This document shows positions 55,736-64,000 of a stretch of 64,000 bases of DNA, piece after piece. This DNA is from Bryobacterales bacterium. GTDB lineage: Bacteria > Acidobacteriota > Terriglobia > Bryobacterales > Bryobacteraceae. The stretch lies in NCBI GenBank assembly GCA_020852755.1, contig JADZAF010000057.1, forward strand, positions 25,166 to 89,165. The letters run 5' to 3'. How positions within the stretch are numbered: the stretch's first letter is position 1; the number at the start of each line of letters is the position of its first letter. The notes beneath the pieces are model-generated. The model searched no databases, was not told the DNA's origin, and saw only the letters and a list, made by a program, of their open reading frames with translations. Made by a program: the position numbers and the translations under genes.

Positions 55736-56821
55736 TCAAAACAGCCCCAGACGCTTCTTCCGCTGGGCCGGAGCCTGAGGCGGGGCCGCCAGCCGCTCGA
55801 TCGCCTCCAGGGCGATGGGAGCCATGATCCGGTCTCCCATGCTGTTCGGATGCAGCCCGTCATCGGCCAGTTCCGCCTGCATGAACCCGGCCTTGTCCAC
55901 CATCTTGGAGTGGTAATCCACGTAAGTGTACTTGCGCTGGGCGCAGAAGTCCTTGATCCAGTAATTCAGGTTCGCGATCACCGCCGGCGGCCGGGCCTTG
56001 CTCATCTCGAAGCGCGGGTTCTTAGCCTTGTGGTAGTCGCTGACCGGCAGGATGGAGGCCATCAGAACCTTGATCTTGTACGCATCGGCCAGGTCGCCCA
56101 TCATGGTCAGATTGTTTTGAATGACCCGGATCGGGATATCGCGGGCGATATCGTTGGTGCCGGCCAGGATCAGAACCGCGGCCGGCTTCAGATCGATCAC
56201 ATCGGCCTTCATGCGGCCCAGCATTTCGCCGGTGATCTGCCCGCTGATGCCGCGATTGACGAAGTCCCGGTCCCCGAAATACTCGTTGAGCCGCCAGCCG
56301 TCCGTGATCGAGTCGCCCAGAAACACCACGCGCGGGCGGCCGGACTCCGGGGGAGGCAGTTTCTGGTTCGCTTCCGCATAGCGCCGCAGGTTGTCGCGAT
56401 CGGAACTGCGAATCTGGCCTTCCTTGAGGGTCAGGAGCGCCCGGAAATGGGATTCGATCCGGTCCAGCGACTCGCGCAGCTCGGCGAACTGCTTGCGCGC
56501 CTCATCCGGAAACGGGTAGGGCTTGGGAACGGAATCGGCCAGTGCCAGGTAGCCGCGCACGTTGGCCAGAAAGCTGTAAGTCAGGGCCGAATTCTGCCCC
56601 GCGGCCGCTTGCAGCGTGATCAGCGCCTGGCGCGCGTTCTCCAGCACCGGTGCGCCCGCCCGCACCAGGCCGGGGACGGCCACGCTGGTGGACTCCATCA
56701 AGTGGACGGTGCGCTGGAACAGTTCGCCGGCGGCCTGGGAATTCAACAACGCGGTCTGTTGCTGTCCCACGCCGGCCGGCGAAAGTAACAGGATCGCGCA
56801 GAGTACTGCAATGGCTTTCAT
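55736..56821 (-). CDS. Exported SGNH/GDSL hydrolase
   Basis: 361 residues. Signal peptide (AIAVLCAILLLSPAGVG), a helical N-terminal region of about 140 residues, then the SGNH domain: GDSITDGW with S171 (block I), NRGISGQ (block II), AGTNDIA with N223 (block III) and DDGLHPN with D321 and H324 (block V). These esterases often deacetylate polysaccharides or glycoconjugates. Its ATG overlaps the end of the DUF3108 gene by 4 bp, so the two are coupled. The helical N-terminal extension has no name that I know. Confidence 0.88.
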   Translation of the reverse strand: MKAIAVLCAILLLSPAGVGQQQTALLNSQAAGELFQRTVHLMESTSVAVPGLVRAGAPVLENARQALITLQAAAGQNSALTYSFLANVRGYLALADSVPKPYPFPDEARKQFAELRESLDRIESHFRALLTLKEGQIRSSDRDNLRRYAEANQKLPPPESGRPRVVFLGDSITDGWRLNEYFGDRDFVNRGISGQITGEMLGRMKADVIDLKPAAVLILAGTNDIARDIPIRVIQNNLTMMGDLADAYKIKVLMASILPVSDYHKAKNPRFEMSKARPPAVIANLNYWIKDFCAQRKYTYVDYHSKMVDKAGFMQAELADDGLHPNSMGDRIMAPIALEAIERLAAPPQAPAQRKKRLGLF

Positions 56822-57654
56822 GATCGTTCTTCCTTCTCCAACTGCAAGGTAATAGTGCCGATGTGAAAACGCAGGCGCGCTCGAATCTGCACAGGCACCC
56901 GGCGGTCGTCCTCGGTAAGCCAGACGTAGAGATGCCCCGAGCGCCGGTAGAGCACGTTGTTGAACAGAAACGCCTCGTAGCGGATGGTCTTATGGTTTCC
57001 GGTGGGGGTCTCGACGATCTCCCGCGCCTGGGCCTCGACCCGAGCGGAGACGCTCTTCTTTCCGTCGCTGACCGGGATCTCGGCCGACTGGCCGGGCTCG
57101 AGCCGCATGGTGCGCAGGCGAAAGAGCCCGCCTATGACGTCATGCACGCAGGCCGGAATGTCGATCTCCTCCTGCCGGACGACGCGGTGGGCCACCAGGT
57201 CGCGCTCCAGGTAGCTGGCTTTCCTCTCCGCCGAATCGAAGGTGATGTTGGTCTCGCGCTGCCGGCGCCCCTCGTGGGATTTCAGAAAACTCGATATGGC
57301 GCACAATTCCGCGTCCAGCAGCGAGGTGTAGTGGTTCTCCACCTTGTACAGCCTGGACACGAAACCGCTGGATTCGATCTTCAGATCGGTCAGCCAGCCG
57401 CGGCCGTTGTTGCCGGGCGCCGGGCCCCAGTTCAGCGTGGCGGTGCCGGCCCGCATCAGCCGCCACTCCGCCTTGTACGTGAGCGTCTCCTCGCCGGGCA
57501 GGGCGAAGCGGGCCGCGCTGGTCTTCGCCGCCTCGGACGCATGCTCCTCCTGCCGCTGCGGCGCGCGATGGACACCCTGGCCCGGGCGTCCCATCGAGCC
57601 GGAAAACAACAAAGCGAGGAGGGTCAAGCACCGGCCGGCCTGCGAAACTGACAT
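56818..57654 (-). CDS. Exported DUF3108 protein
   Basis: 278 residues. A signal-type N-terminus (CLTLLALLFSGSMG) and a variable linker precede the DUF3108 beta-barrel domain (about 55-278): GEETLTYKAEWRLMRAGTATLN, then ESSGFVSRLYKVENHYTSLLD and VQIRARLRFHIGTITLQLEK, ending in a short acidic tail. The family is periplasmic in proteobacteria and of unknown function. ATG 57654 is preceded by TTG; no ribosome site is clear. A 10-bp inverted repeat spans the start codon. Coupled to the SGNH hydrolase by a 4-bp overlap. Confidence 0.82.
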   Translation of the reverse strand: MSVSQAGRCLTLLALLFSGSMGRPGQGVHRAPQRQEEHASEAAKTSAARFALPGEETLTYKAEWRLMRAGTATLNWGPAPGNNGRGWLTDLKIESSGFVSRLYKVENHYTSLLDAELCAISSFLKSHEGRRQRETNITFDSAERKASYLERDLVAHRVVRQEEIDIPACVHDVIGGLFRLRTMRLEPGQSAEIPVSDGKKSVSARVEAQAREIVETPTGNHKTIRYEAFLFNNVLYRRSGHLYVWLTEDDRRVPVQIRARLRFHIGTITLQLEKEERS

Positions 57655-57672
57655 CAAACTGCCAGTTTCGCA
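57641..57672. promoter_or_regulatory. Inverted repeat over the DUF3108 start codon
   Basis: TGCGAAACTG (57641-57650) and CAGTTTCGCA (57663-57672) are perfect complements with a 12-base loop containing the minus-strand ATG. In mRNA the hairpin would place the start codon in the loop, and as DNA it could be an operator. Confidence 0.45.
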
Positions 57673-57701
57673 TACTCAGCCCGGAGGCATGCCGGCCGAG
57701 A

Positions 57702-60041
57702 TCAGGGCTGCCACTCGAAGTAGGAAGCGTAGCCGGCGCCCATGTTGCGCGCCAGCCACAAGCGGTACTCGCGGCTGGCCGTGCGGGTTACCTCCCGGGC
57801 GGCGGCCGGCTCAATGTTGGTCAAAACGAAAACGGCCGGGGAGCCTCCGGCGGTTGCGCCGAAGCAGACTACTTCGTCTCGGTAATCTCCGGCCAGGTCC
57901 GCGACCATGCGGCAGCTGCCCTTGCCCGGCGCGTTCGGTCCGGCCACGGGCAGCGCCTCCACCCCGGAGCCGTTGAAGCGCGCCAGGGTGCGGCCGTCGC
58001 CGGACATCAGCTCGCGCACCCTTCCCCCGGTCCAGTTCACCGGCCGCCAGCCTGGCGGAAACGGATTCAGCAGGATCCTCCCCTCCGCCGAGAAAAGCAC
58101 CTGATCTTTGGAAAGGTGCCCGTCGCGGTTGGCCAGCAACTCCATTCCGGGCGACTGCTCCCAGATATCGGAAGCCCAGCCCAGATGGCCGTGCGTCCAG
58201 CGCGGGTCGTCCTCGCGGTTCACCTTCCAGATGATCCTGCCGGTCTTCGCATCCACCAGGTAGGCGCCCGCGTGCACGCTGCTCTCGACCACATAGTAGA
58301 CCTGACGGTCTCCGGAGCCGGGCAGCACCCGCTTGACGGAAACGATGTCGGGGTGCTCGCGGTAGATGGACCAGCGCAGCCTGCCCTCCGGGCTCAACAG
58401 CATGGTGCCGTTGAAGACTTCATCGCGGCCGTCTCCATCGACATCGGCGATATCCACGTGATGCGAGCCGCTGCCGTTGGTCTCGGCGAAACTGTTGTAG
58501 GTCCACAGCCGGTTGAGCTTCGCATCGTAGGCGGAGAGCACTTCGTTTTCATACAGGCCGGTCTGGGTGATCACCGCCGGCGTGCGCCCGTCGAGGTAGG
58601 CGATGGAAAGATGGATGCGGGTGGAGGACTTGACGAAATCCGACACCATGCGGTCCCAGGGCGTTCTGCGTTTGACGTTGCCGGTCATGCCGTCCAGGAT
58701 CGCGAGGTAGACCTCCTCGCCTTCCTGCAGGCGGCAAATCACCTCGGCCTTGCCGTCGCCGTCCATATCATAGACGGCCACGGGCACGTTGTTGGCGTTG
58801 CCGAAGCTGCGGTCGTGGCGGACCAGCGGCCTCCGCCACAGGCTGCGGCCGTAGCCGGTGAAGCCTTCCAGTTCGACCGGCACGCCGGGGTCGCGCGAGG
58901 TTTCCCGAATGCCGTTGTCCAGGCGCACTACGGCGTCCAGCCCGCCGTCACCGTCCAGGTCGCCGAAGACGGGCACGAAGCCGCCCTCCTTGACGGCCGG
59001 CTCGAAAACGGCGATGACGTTGCCGGCCGGCTTGCCGGGTTCCACCCCGGCCCACTCCGAAGGCGCGCCTTCCCTTCCCTCTGTCACGGGCCGCACCCGA
59101 TAGTAGATCCGGGCGCCCTGGGGGGGCTGCGGATCGATGAAGTTCGTGGAGGCGGTAACCGGCTCCCGCGTGATTCGTTCCCCGGCGGCGTCGCGGCGGC
59201 CGCTGCGGTAGACGTGGAATCCCAGGGAAGGAGGATCCTCACCCAGCAGTTGCCAGCCCAGGTAGACGCCCTTCTCCGCCGCGACGGCAACCAGCCGGCG
59301 GGGGCGGCGCTCGAAGTGGCTCGACCCGGAGGGCGCGCGCACCAGGCGGAAGCCGATGTCGGGATGCCGTATGCCGGGTGAGGCTCCGCCCCGCACGGCG
59401 CACCGCAGGTAGTAGGCGGAGCGCGCCCAGGAGCCGCCCGCCAGGCCGTTTTCCTTCTCCACCGGGTTCTCGATGCGGTAGGTGAAGGTGGCCGTGGCCG
59501 GGTCCGGATAGGCGTCCACCATCTGCCAGACGTTGCCCGCCATGTCGTAAAGGCCCCAGGCGTTGGGGGGATAGCTCCGCACGGGCTTCAGGTACTTGCG
59601 CCACTGATCGAAAGTGCGGTCACCGGAAGCGTCGAAGTTGGCCTTGCCCTCGGGGCCGCCCCCGCCCCAGGGATACTGCGCATCCTCGCGGCCGGCGCGG
59701 GCGGCGTATTCGAATTCGGCCCGGGTGGGCAGGCGGTAGATACGGCCCTCCTTCCGCGTGAGCCATTGGGCGTAGGCCTGAACGTCATAGCGGTTGACGT
59801 AGATGACCGGGTGGGCCTCCATCCCGGCCGGGACCCGGCCTTGCTCCCAGTGCAGGGGCGGTGCGTGGCCGGTTTCACGCACGAAGGCGAGGTACTCCGT
59901 ATTGGTAACGGGCGCCGCCGCCATCTCGAAATCGTCCACGCGAACGCCGGGCGAGAGGCTGCCGCCGCGGACCGGAACGTAGCCGGCCGCGCCCGGCAGG
60001 CCCGGCGCCAGAAGCAGGAGAAGAGCCGCCGGTTTCCACAT
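57702..60041 (-). CDS. FGE-sulfatase (SUMF1) domain fused to PL11 rhamnogalacturonan lyase
   Basis: 779 residues, exported (signal AALLLLLAPGLPG). An FGE-sulfatase/SUMF1-like fold covers about 22-235: GLYDMAGNVWQMV at 163-175, GGSWARS at 202-208 and HPDIGFRLVR at 226-235. The remainder matches a PL11 rhamnogalacturonan lyase: RLVAVAAEKGVYLGWQLLG at about 249-267 and a beta-propeller with calcium loops DLDGDG (361-366) and DMDGDGKAE (425-433). PL11 cleaves rhamnogalacturonan I by beta-elimination. SUMF1 cysteines of the active FGE are not seen, so that domain is likely a binding fold. ATG 60041 fits the signal peptide. Follows the GH-like gene by 108 bp. Confidence 0.8.
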   Translation of the reverse strand: MWKPAALLLLLAPGLPGAAGYVPVRGGSLSPGVRVDDFEMAAAPVTNTEYLAFVRETGHAPPLHWEQGRVPAGMEAHPVIYVNRYDVQAYAQWLTRKEGRIYRLPTRAEFEYAARAGREDAQYPWGGGGPEGKANFDASGDRTFDQWRKYLKPVRSYPPNAWGLYDMAGNVWQMVDAYPDPATATFTYRIENPVEKENGLAGGSWARSAYYLRCAVRGGASPGIRHPDIGFRLVRAPSGSSHFERRPRRLVAVAAEKGVYLGWQLLGEDPPSLGFHVYRSGRRDAAGERITREPVTASTNFIDPQPPQGARIYYRVRPVTEGREGAPSEWAGVEPGKPAGNVIAVFEPAVKEGGFVPVFGDLDGDGGLDAVVRLDNGIRETSRDPGVPVELEGFTGYGRSLWRRPLVRHDRSFGNANNVPVAVYDMDGDGKAEVICRLQEGEEVYLAILDGMTGNVKRRTPWDRMVSDFVKSSTRIHLSIAYLDGRTPAVITQTGLYENEVLSAYDAKLNRLWTYNSFAETNGSGSHHVDIADVDGDGRDEVFNGTMLLSPEGRLRWSIYREHPDIVSVKRVLPGSGDRQVYYVVESSVHAGAYLVDAKTGRIIWKVNREDDPRWTHGHLGWASDIWEQSPGMELLANRDGHLSKDQVLFSAEGRILLNPFPPGWRPVNWTGGRVRELMSGDGRTLARFNGSGVEALPVAGPNAPGKGSCRMVADLAGDYRDEVVCFGATAGGSPAVFVLTNIEPAAAREVTRTASREYRLWLARNMGAGYASYFEWQP

Positions 60042-60077
60042 TTCGGGCAAGGGTACCACAAATTGCCGCTGAAACAA

Positions 60078-60096
60078 CGGCGCCCCCGCGGCGCCG
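60078..60096 (-). terminator. Stem-loop after the family-10-like hydrolase gene
   Basis: CGGCGCC (60078-60084) pairs with GGCGCCG (60090-60096), 7 bp with a 5-base loop, about 54 bp past the stop of the upstream gene on the minus strand. Weak evidence, no T run. Confidence 0.3.
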
Positions 60097-60149
60097 CGTG
60101 AGGCGCGCTCTCCGCATGCCGTGCCGGCATCCCTGCCGCCGCCCACCGA

Positions 60150-62138
60150 CTAGTGAACGGCGACCAGGTGCGATCCGCGCGGCAGGTAGACGGTGACCCC
60201 GTTCCGGGAGACCAGACTGCGCGGCTCAGCCTGCTCGCCGTCGATCTCCACGCGGCGGGGAGCCCTGTCCAGCACCGCCAGGGCGCGAGACGAACTCTGG
60301 TAGGTAAATTCCACCCCGCCGCCGGCAAGCACGCGCGCGGTTTTCAGGCTCCCGTTGAAATCGAGCAGGCGCAAAGGAGGGGTTACGCCTCCGGGCTGGA
60401 CCGCGTGAGTCCCGGCCGGCAGCCACAGGGTGCTGTCGTCTGCAGCGGGCCAGGGCAGCCCATCCACCAGTGCCGGCCCGGTCCAGGGAATGCCGACTCC
60501 ATAGGGCGATTCCACCACCAGCTTGTCTCCAACCATCTCCGCCCGGTTCACCACGGCCGCCGCGGCGGGAAGCAGCGGCAGATCGGGCTTGAGAATGGAG
60601 TTTTCGAAGTAAAGGGCAACGCGCGGGAACGACCGCGAAGCCAGGTGCACCAACTGGAACAGCTCGGTCCCGGTCTGCTGCCGGGTGGGGTAAACGTCCT
60701 GGTAGCGCTCGACGACGTTGATATCGATGGCGAGTTTCTCCGCGCGGGGGGCAATTGGCTGGTAGCGCCGGGCAATCTCCGGATAGCGCTGCGGGCCCAG
60801 GTCCCACAGGGTGGCGGGGTCCTCGATGAGGAACGTGAAGTCGTGCCGGTCCAGCAGCGGCAGCACGCGGGCGGCGTCCGCGCCGATCAGGTCGCGCATG
60901 CGGGTGTCGAAGCGGTCGTCCACGTGCGTCAGAACCAGCTCCAGATCGGGCCTCTGGCGGCGAATGCCATCCAGTTCCCGGAGCCACTCTTCCTGCATCC
61001 GCCGGGCGAGGTCCGCCCGGTAATCCAGGAAAGCCCGCAGAGACTCGGGATCTTTCCGAGCGCCGAACAGTTCCAGCGGGTCGAAACCCCGCAGCGAGCG
61101 GAAGCCCTCGCGCACGTCGCTGTTCATGGGAGTGAAGCGGGCCGGACCGGCAGCGCCTTCGAGCGACTCGAAATACAGCTCGGCCAGGTTGATCCCGTCC
61201 CAGTCGAACCGCTGGATCATCTGCTTCACCCCGGCCGCGGCGGCGCGGAAGCAGTCCCGGTTCAGCAGGTTCATCAGCTTGCGCCAGTCCAGGTGCGCAT
61301 CCTGAAGAAGGGCGGTCTGCTCGCGCCACTCGGGGTGGTCGTTCCAGAATCTCTCGCTGACGTGGGGCAGTTCCAGCCAGGCGTACACCAGGATGCCCTT
61401 CCGGTGGCAAGCCTCAAGAAGACGCTTCAGGTAGGCATCGCGCCCGGCGTCCGGCTCATGAAAGTGCCACGCGGCCACGTGCAGGGCGGCAATGCCGGAA
61501 GCCCGCCAGCGGGCGGCAAAGTAGTCCAGGTCGACGCGCGTGCGATAGGCGTAGTCGAAGAAGGCCCACAGGCGAGCGGAACGGAACGGGGGCCGGAGAC
61601 CAAGATCCGCCAGGGCCTGAAGCACGTAGGGAAAGCGTTCATAGCCGCGCTCGCCCGGCGAAACCGCTACCCAGAGCACGGCGCCCGCGCCTTCCTGAAA
61701 ACCGGCCATCACCGGCGCCCCGCTCCAGCGCTCCCGCGCGAAGACCCGGGCCTGCCCGCTCACCTCGAAACGGGGCGCCTCGACCGCCTTCTCCCAGACG
61801 ATCTCGAGTTGCGGCCGGCGCGCATCCACCAGCCTGCCTACCCGCAGTTTCCCCGCCTCCGCCTGGAAACCGAACATCTGCGCCAGAGGCGAGGAGCCTT
61901 CGAGGATGAGGACCGCGCCCCTCCGGACGCGTTCTTTCCACTCCGGCGCGGCCGGCGTCCCGTCACGGGCGATCAGGATGCGGGCGAGCGAGGCAGGCTG
62001 CGGGTGAAACCCTGCTGAGGAGAGGATGTGCGGCCAGGCTCCCGGATCCGCGTTCAAGGACGCGAAGCCCGGGTAGGGAGACTCGCCCGCCGCAGCGGCG
62101 GCACACGCGGCGAGCAGGAGGCTAGCGAGTGAACGCAT
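60150..62138 (-). CDS. Exported family-10-like glycosyl hydrolase (GHL10-type barrel)
   Basis: 662 residues with a signal peptide (SLASLLLAACAAAAA). A central TIM-barrel-like domain (about 190-520) has RVDLDYFAARWRASGIAALHV, WHFHEPDAGRD, GILVYAWLELPHVS and RFDWDGINLAELYFESLEG, like the hydrolase-like family 10 barrel and the PgaB C-terminal domain. A beta-rich C-terminus follows. The substrate is unknown. Its start overlaps the TPR/barrel gene by 17 bp, so the two are coupled and may form an envelope polysaccharide module with it. Confidence 0.75.
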   Translation of the reverse strand: MRSLASLLLAACAAAAAGESPYPGFASLNADPGAWPHILSSAGFHPQPASLARILIARDGTPAAPEWKERVRRGAVLILEGSSPLAQMFGFQAEAGKLRVGRLVDARRPQLEIVWEKAVEAPRFEVSGQARVFARERWSGAPVMAGFQEGAGAVLWVAVSPGERGYERFPYVLQALADLGLRPPFRSARLWAFFDYAYRTRVDLDYFAARWRASGIAALHVAAWHFHEPDAGRDAYLKRLLEACHRKGILVYAWLELPHVSERFWNDHPEWREQTALLQDAHLDWRKLMNLLNRDCFRAAAAGVKQMIQRFDWDGINLAELYFESLEGAAGPARFTPMNSDVREGFRSLRGFDPLELFGARKDPESLRAFLDYRADLARRMQEEWLRELDGIRRQRPDLELVLTHVDDRFDTRMRDLIGADAARVLPLLDRHDFTFLIEDPATLWDLGPQRYPEIARRYQPIAPRAEKLAIDINVVERYQDVYPTRQQTGTELFQLVHLASRSFPRVALYFENSILKPDLPLLPAAAAVVNRAEMVGDKLVVESPYGVGIPWTGPALVDGLPWPAADDSTLWLPAGTHAVQPGGVTPPLRLLDFNGSLKTARVLAGGGVEFTYQSSSRALAVLDRAPRRVEIDGEQAEPRSLVSRNGVTVYLPRGSHLVAVH

Positions 62139-64000
62139 ACCAGAATCCGGCCCGAAAATCATAGAAGTTAGGCCCCCGCGGATTGCCCAGATTCCGAAGG
62201 TGTACGCCGCGCAGAAAGTTGATTGAGAAAGTGAGGGACGGAGGCATGGCCGGCCAGCGCAAACGAACGCCCGGTCCGAACTCCGCGACGTTGGCCCAGT
62301 ACTCGCGGCGCACGTCCACGGTCAGGTTGGCGTTCCAGTACAACTGCGTTTCCAGACCTCCCAGCGCCTGAACCGGCCGGGGTGTATAGCCGAAACGGTG
62401 CTGGGAGTAGATGAGCAGATCGTCGCCGAAGCGGCTCACAAAGACGCCGTCGGCATTGGTTTCGTAGAAGGCGCCGCCTGTCTCTCTCCCCATCGGCGTC
62501 CCTGCCGCCCTGGCAAATGCGATCCCCCCCCGGTAGTCCGGAACCATATATCCCGCACCCGGCCGGCGGCCCAGGTAGCTGATTGCGGAGCCGGCCTCGC
62601 CCCAGGCCGTCAGGCCTCGCCACGGCAGGCTGGCCAGGCCGATGCCGAAAATGAAGGAACTTTCGGAAAGGTACTGCGGCAGGGCTCCGCCGGTCGTACG
62701 GCGGGTGTCGCCGGCGAAACGGGTGGAAACGTAGGGCTCGAGCGGCAGGTTCCCCAGCTTCAGGCTGGTTTTCACCTGGCCGTAGGAGAAGACGTCCCGC
62801 CAGCGGGACGAGTAGAACGGGAACAGCCATGCGGTGGTGCGAAAGCGGGCCAGGCCGGGCCGCAGGTTCCGGTAAGCGCGCTCGGCTTCGGCCGAAATGG
62901 CCGGATCGGGACTGCGGCGCGCCAGATCGAACCAGCTCACCGCTTCGCCATCGTTTCGCAGCATGTTCAGGGTCCAGCCGAGCTTCAGCATCACCGAGAA
63001 GTCCACCGGATCGGCATCGTGGGCAGCCCGCAAGTACCTCAGGGCGTCCTGGAGATATCCGGCCTGAAAGCTGCGCTCGGCCAGTTCCCGGACGTGCACC
63101 GGCTGGGCGGCCGGCGCGGACGCGGGAGGCGCCGCCGGCAGCGGCGGCAGGCCCAGGGAGGCCCGTATCCGGCTGGCCAGATCGCGGTCTTCGCCCTCCA
63201 GCACGCGCTCCAGCAGCGGTTCCGCTTCGCGATGCTCTTGCCTTTCGAGCATGAGCAGGCCCAACTGCGCCGAGGAGAGCAGATCTCCCCGGCCTTTTTC
63301 GCTGAGGAAGCGGAACTCCTGCTCGGCTTCCTGCCGCCGGCCCATGCCCAGCAGCAGGTAGGCCAGTTCCCGGCGCAGCTCCGTGTTGCCCGGATCCAGT
63401 TCCAGGGCGCGGCGAAATTCGTAGACGTAGGGGTAGCGGGAGGGCAGCAGTTCCCGCGCCCGCTCGGCGGTGCGCGGCTCGGAACCGCGGGAAGCGGCCA
63501 GCAGCGCGGCGCCGGCTTCTTCCACCCGGTGGAGCGCCTGCCAGACCCGCCCGAGGTCGAGGAGGCAGGACCTGCGCTCAGGCCGGATCTCCCAGGCCCG
63601 CCGGTAGTGTTCCGCGGCCAGTTCCAGTTCGTCCCGCTCTTCGGCCAGACGAGCCAGCTCGTAATGCGCGCCGAAGTTCCCCGGCGTCAGTTCGACAGCT
63701 TTGCGCCAGCGTTCGATGCCTTCCCGAAGCGGCCGGTCGATATTCTGAAAAGCCTGCTCGGCGGTGGCCCGGGAGGCGGCATCGCCGGTTTTTCGCAGGC
63801 GGTCGAAGACGCGCCGCGCCTCGGCCTGCCGCTTCGTCTCGTAGCACAGGAAGGCGTACTCGAGGGCCACCTGGCGGTCGGCCGGATCCAGCCGCATGGC
63901 TTCGCGAAACTGCTCCCGGGCGGCCTCCGGCTCACCCACTTTGAGATAGGTATAGCCCAAATCCTTGCGAGCCGAAGCACGTCCGGGAGCCACCTCCAAC
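62122..64000 (-). CDS. TPR protein with outer-membrane barrel, N-terminus outside the window
   Basis: The frame is open to the window end, so the true N-terminus is missing; 625 codons are visible. The first part (about 1-420 of the visible residues) is TPR-like helical repeats (LGYTYLKVGEPEAAREQFREAM, HYELARLAEERDELELA). The C-terminal 200 residues are beta-strand-rich with aromatic ends (FPFYSSRWRDVFSYGQ, YDFRAGFWYAFTR), resembling the C-terminal barrel of NfrA/BcsC/PelB-type proteins that export polysaccharides. The barrel sits just upstream of the glycosyl hydrolase. No glycosyltransferase is visible; it may lie beyond the window. Confidence 0.7.
   Translation of the reverse strand, partial: LEVAPGRASARKDLGYTYLKVGEPEAAREQFREAMRLDPADRQVALEYAFLCYETKRQAEARRVFDRLRKTGDAASRATAEQAFQNIDRPLREGIERWRKAVELTPGNFGAHYELARLAEERDELELAAEHYRRAWEIRPERRSCLLDLGRVWQALHRVEEAGAALLAASRGSEPRTAERARELLPSRYPYVYEFRRALELDPGNTELRRELAYLLLGMGRRQEAEQEFRFLSEKGRGDLLSSAQLGLLMLERQEHREAEPLLERVLEGEDRDLASRIRASLGLPPLPAAPPASAPAAQPVHVRELAERSFQAGYLQDALRYLRAAHDADPVDFSVMLKLGWTLNMLRNDGEAVSWFDLARRSPDPAISAEAERAYRNLRPGLARFRTTAWLFPFYSSRWRDVFSYGQVKTSLKLGNLPLEPYVSTRFAGDTRRTTGGALPQYLSESSFIFGIGLASLPWRGLTAWGEAGSAISYLGRRPGAGYMVPDYRGGIAFARAAGTPMGRETGGAFYETNADGVFVSRFGDDLLIYSQHRFGYTPRPVQALGGLETQLYWNANLTVDVRREYWANVAEFGPGVRLRWPAMPPSLTFSINFLRGVHLRNLGNPRGPNFYDFRAGFWYAFTR

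Noticed and set aside
58116..59381. A 421-codon plus-strand frame opposite the SUMF1-PL11 gene
   Set aside because: Antisense to a gene with strong family motifs; no ribosome site or domain.

Overview
The window looks like chromosomal DNA of an acidobacterium, most likely of the Solibacter/Bryobacter group. This is inferred from gene content, not from a marker gene. The DNA is uniformly GC-rich. It carries three large TonB-dependent receptors with an N-terminal carboxypeptidase-regulatory domain (the Oar-like type abundant in Acidobacteria), a BlaI/M56 pair, a PEP-CTERM protein, several Tat-exported sugar-active proteins and many short intergenic GC-rich stem-loops. I see no rRNA or tRNA gene, insertion sequence, phage gene, integrase or CRISPR array. 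Base composition looks even throughout.

Layout. 0-6 kb: the tail of an EamA transporter, a PEP-CTERM protein, adenylate kinase, a lone nuoB, malQ and a GmhB-like phosphatase that appears to start at CTG. 6-9 kb: BlaI repressor with an M56 peptidase fused to a GWxTD domain, beside a 24-bp perfect inverted repeat, then a Tat-exported esterase. 9-17 kb: TonB receptor, corrinoid-type methyltransferase, GH109-like oxidoreductase-fold protein, metallophosphatase, a secreted unknown and a CBS protein. 17-26 kb: rhamnose mutarotase, a RhaT-type symporter, and a tightly coupled operon that reads as a complete oxidative D-apiose pathway (ApnO, ApdH, ApnL, a second RhaT-type transporter, OiaC), then a DUF362 protein. 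26-38 kb: TonB receptor, MscL with a zinc-ribbon tail, an FAD oxidoreductase/SSS symporter/ThuA group, TonB and a third receptor. 38-45 kb: rpsO-pnp, then five overlapping minus-strand genes (HAD phosphatase, deoxyhypusine-synthase-like protein, PfkB kinase, ROK kinase, SIS isomerase) resembling a heptose-phosphate pathway. 45-50 kb: TCA genes gltA, icd and mdh, then an HDAC-like hydrolase. 50-55 kb: a DUF4062-like/NB-ARC/TPR protein with a degenerate Walker B, overlapping a GH15/phosphorylase-kinase-like gene. 55-64 kb, minus strand: an SGNH hydrolase and DUF3108 pair, an FGE-sulfatase domain fused to a rhamnogalacturonan lyase (PL11), a family-10-like glycosyl hydrolase, and a TPR/outer-membrane-barrel protein cut by the window end.

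Taken together, apiose (from rhamnogalacturonan II), rhamnose handling, an RG-I lyase and three TonB receptors suggest a soil bacterium that takes apart pectin. The most interesting candidates are the apiose operon with its RhaT-type transporter, the five-gene heptose-like cassette with an unfamiliar member, the SUMF1-PL11 fusion, and the DUF4062-like STAND protein. Functions are assigned from sequence motifs by eye. No database search was run.
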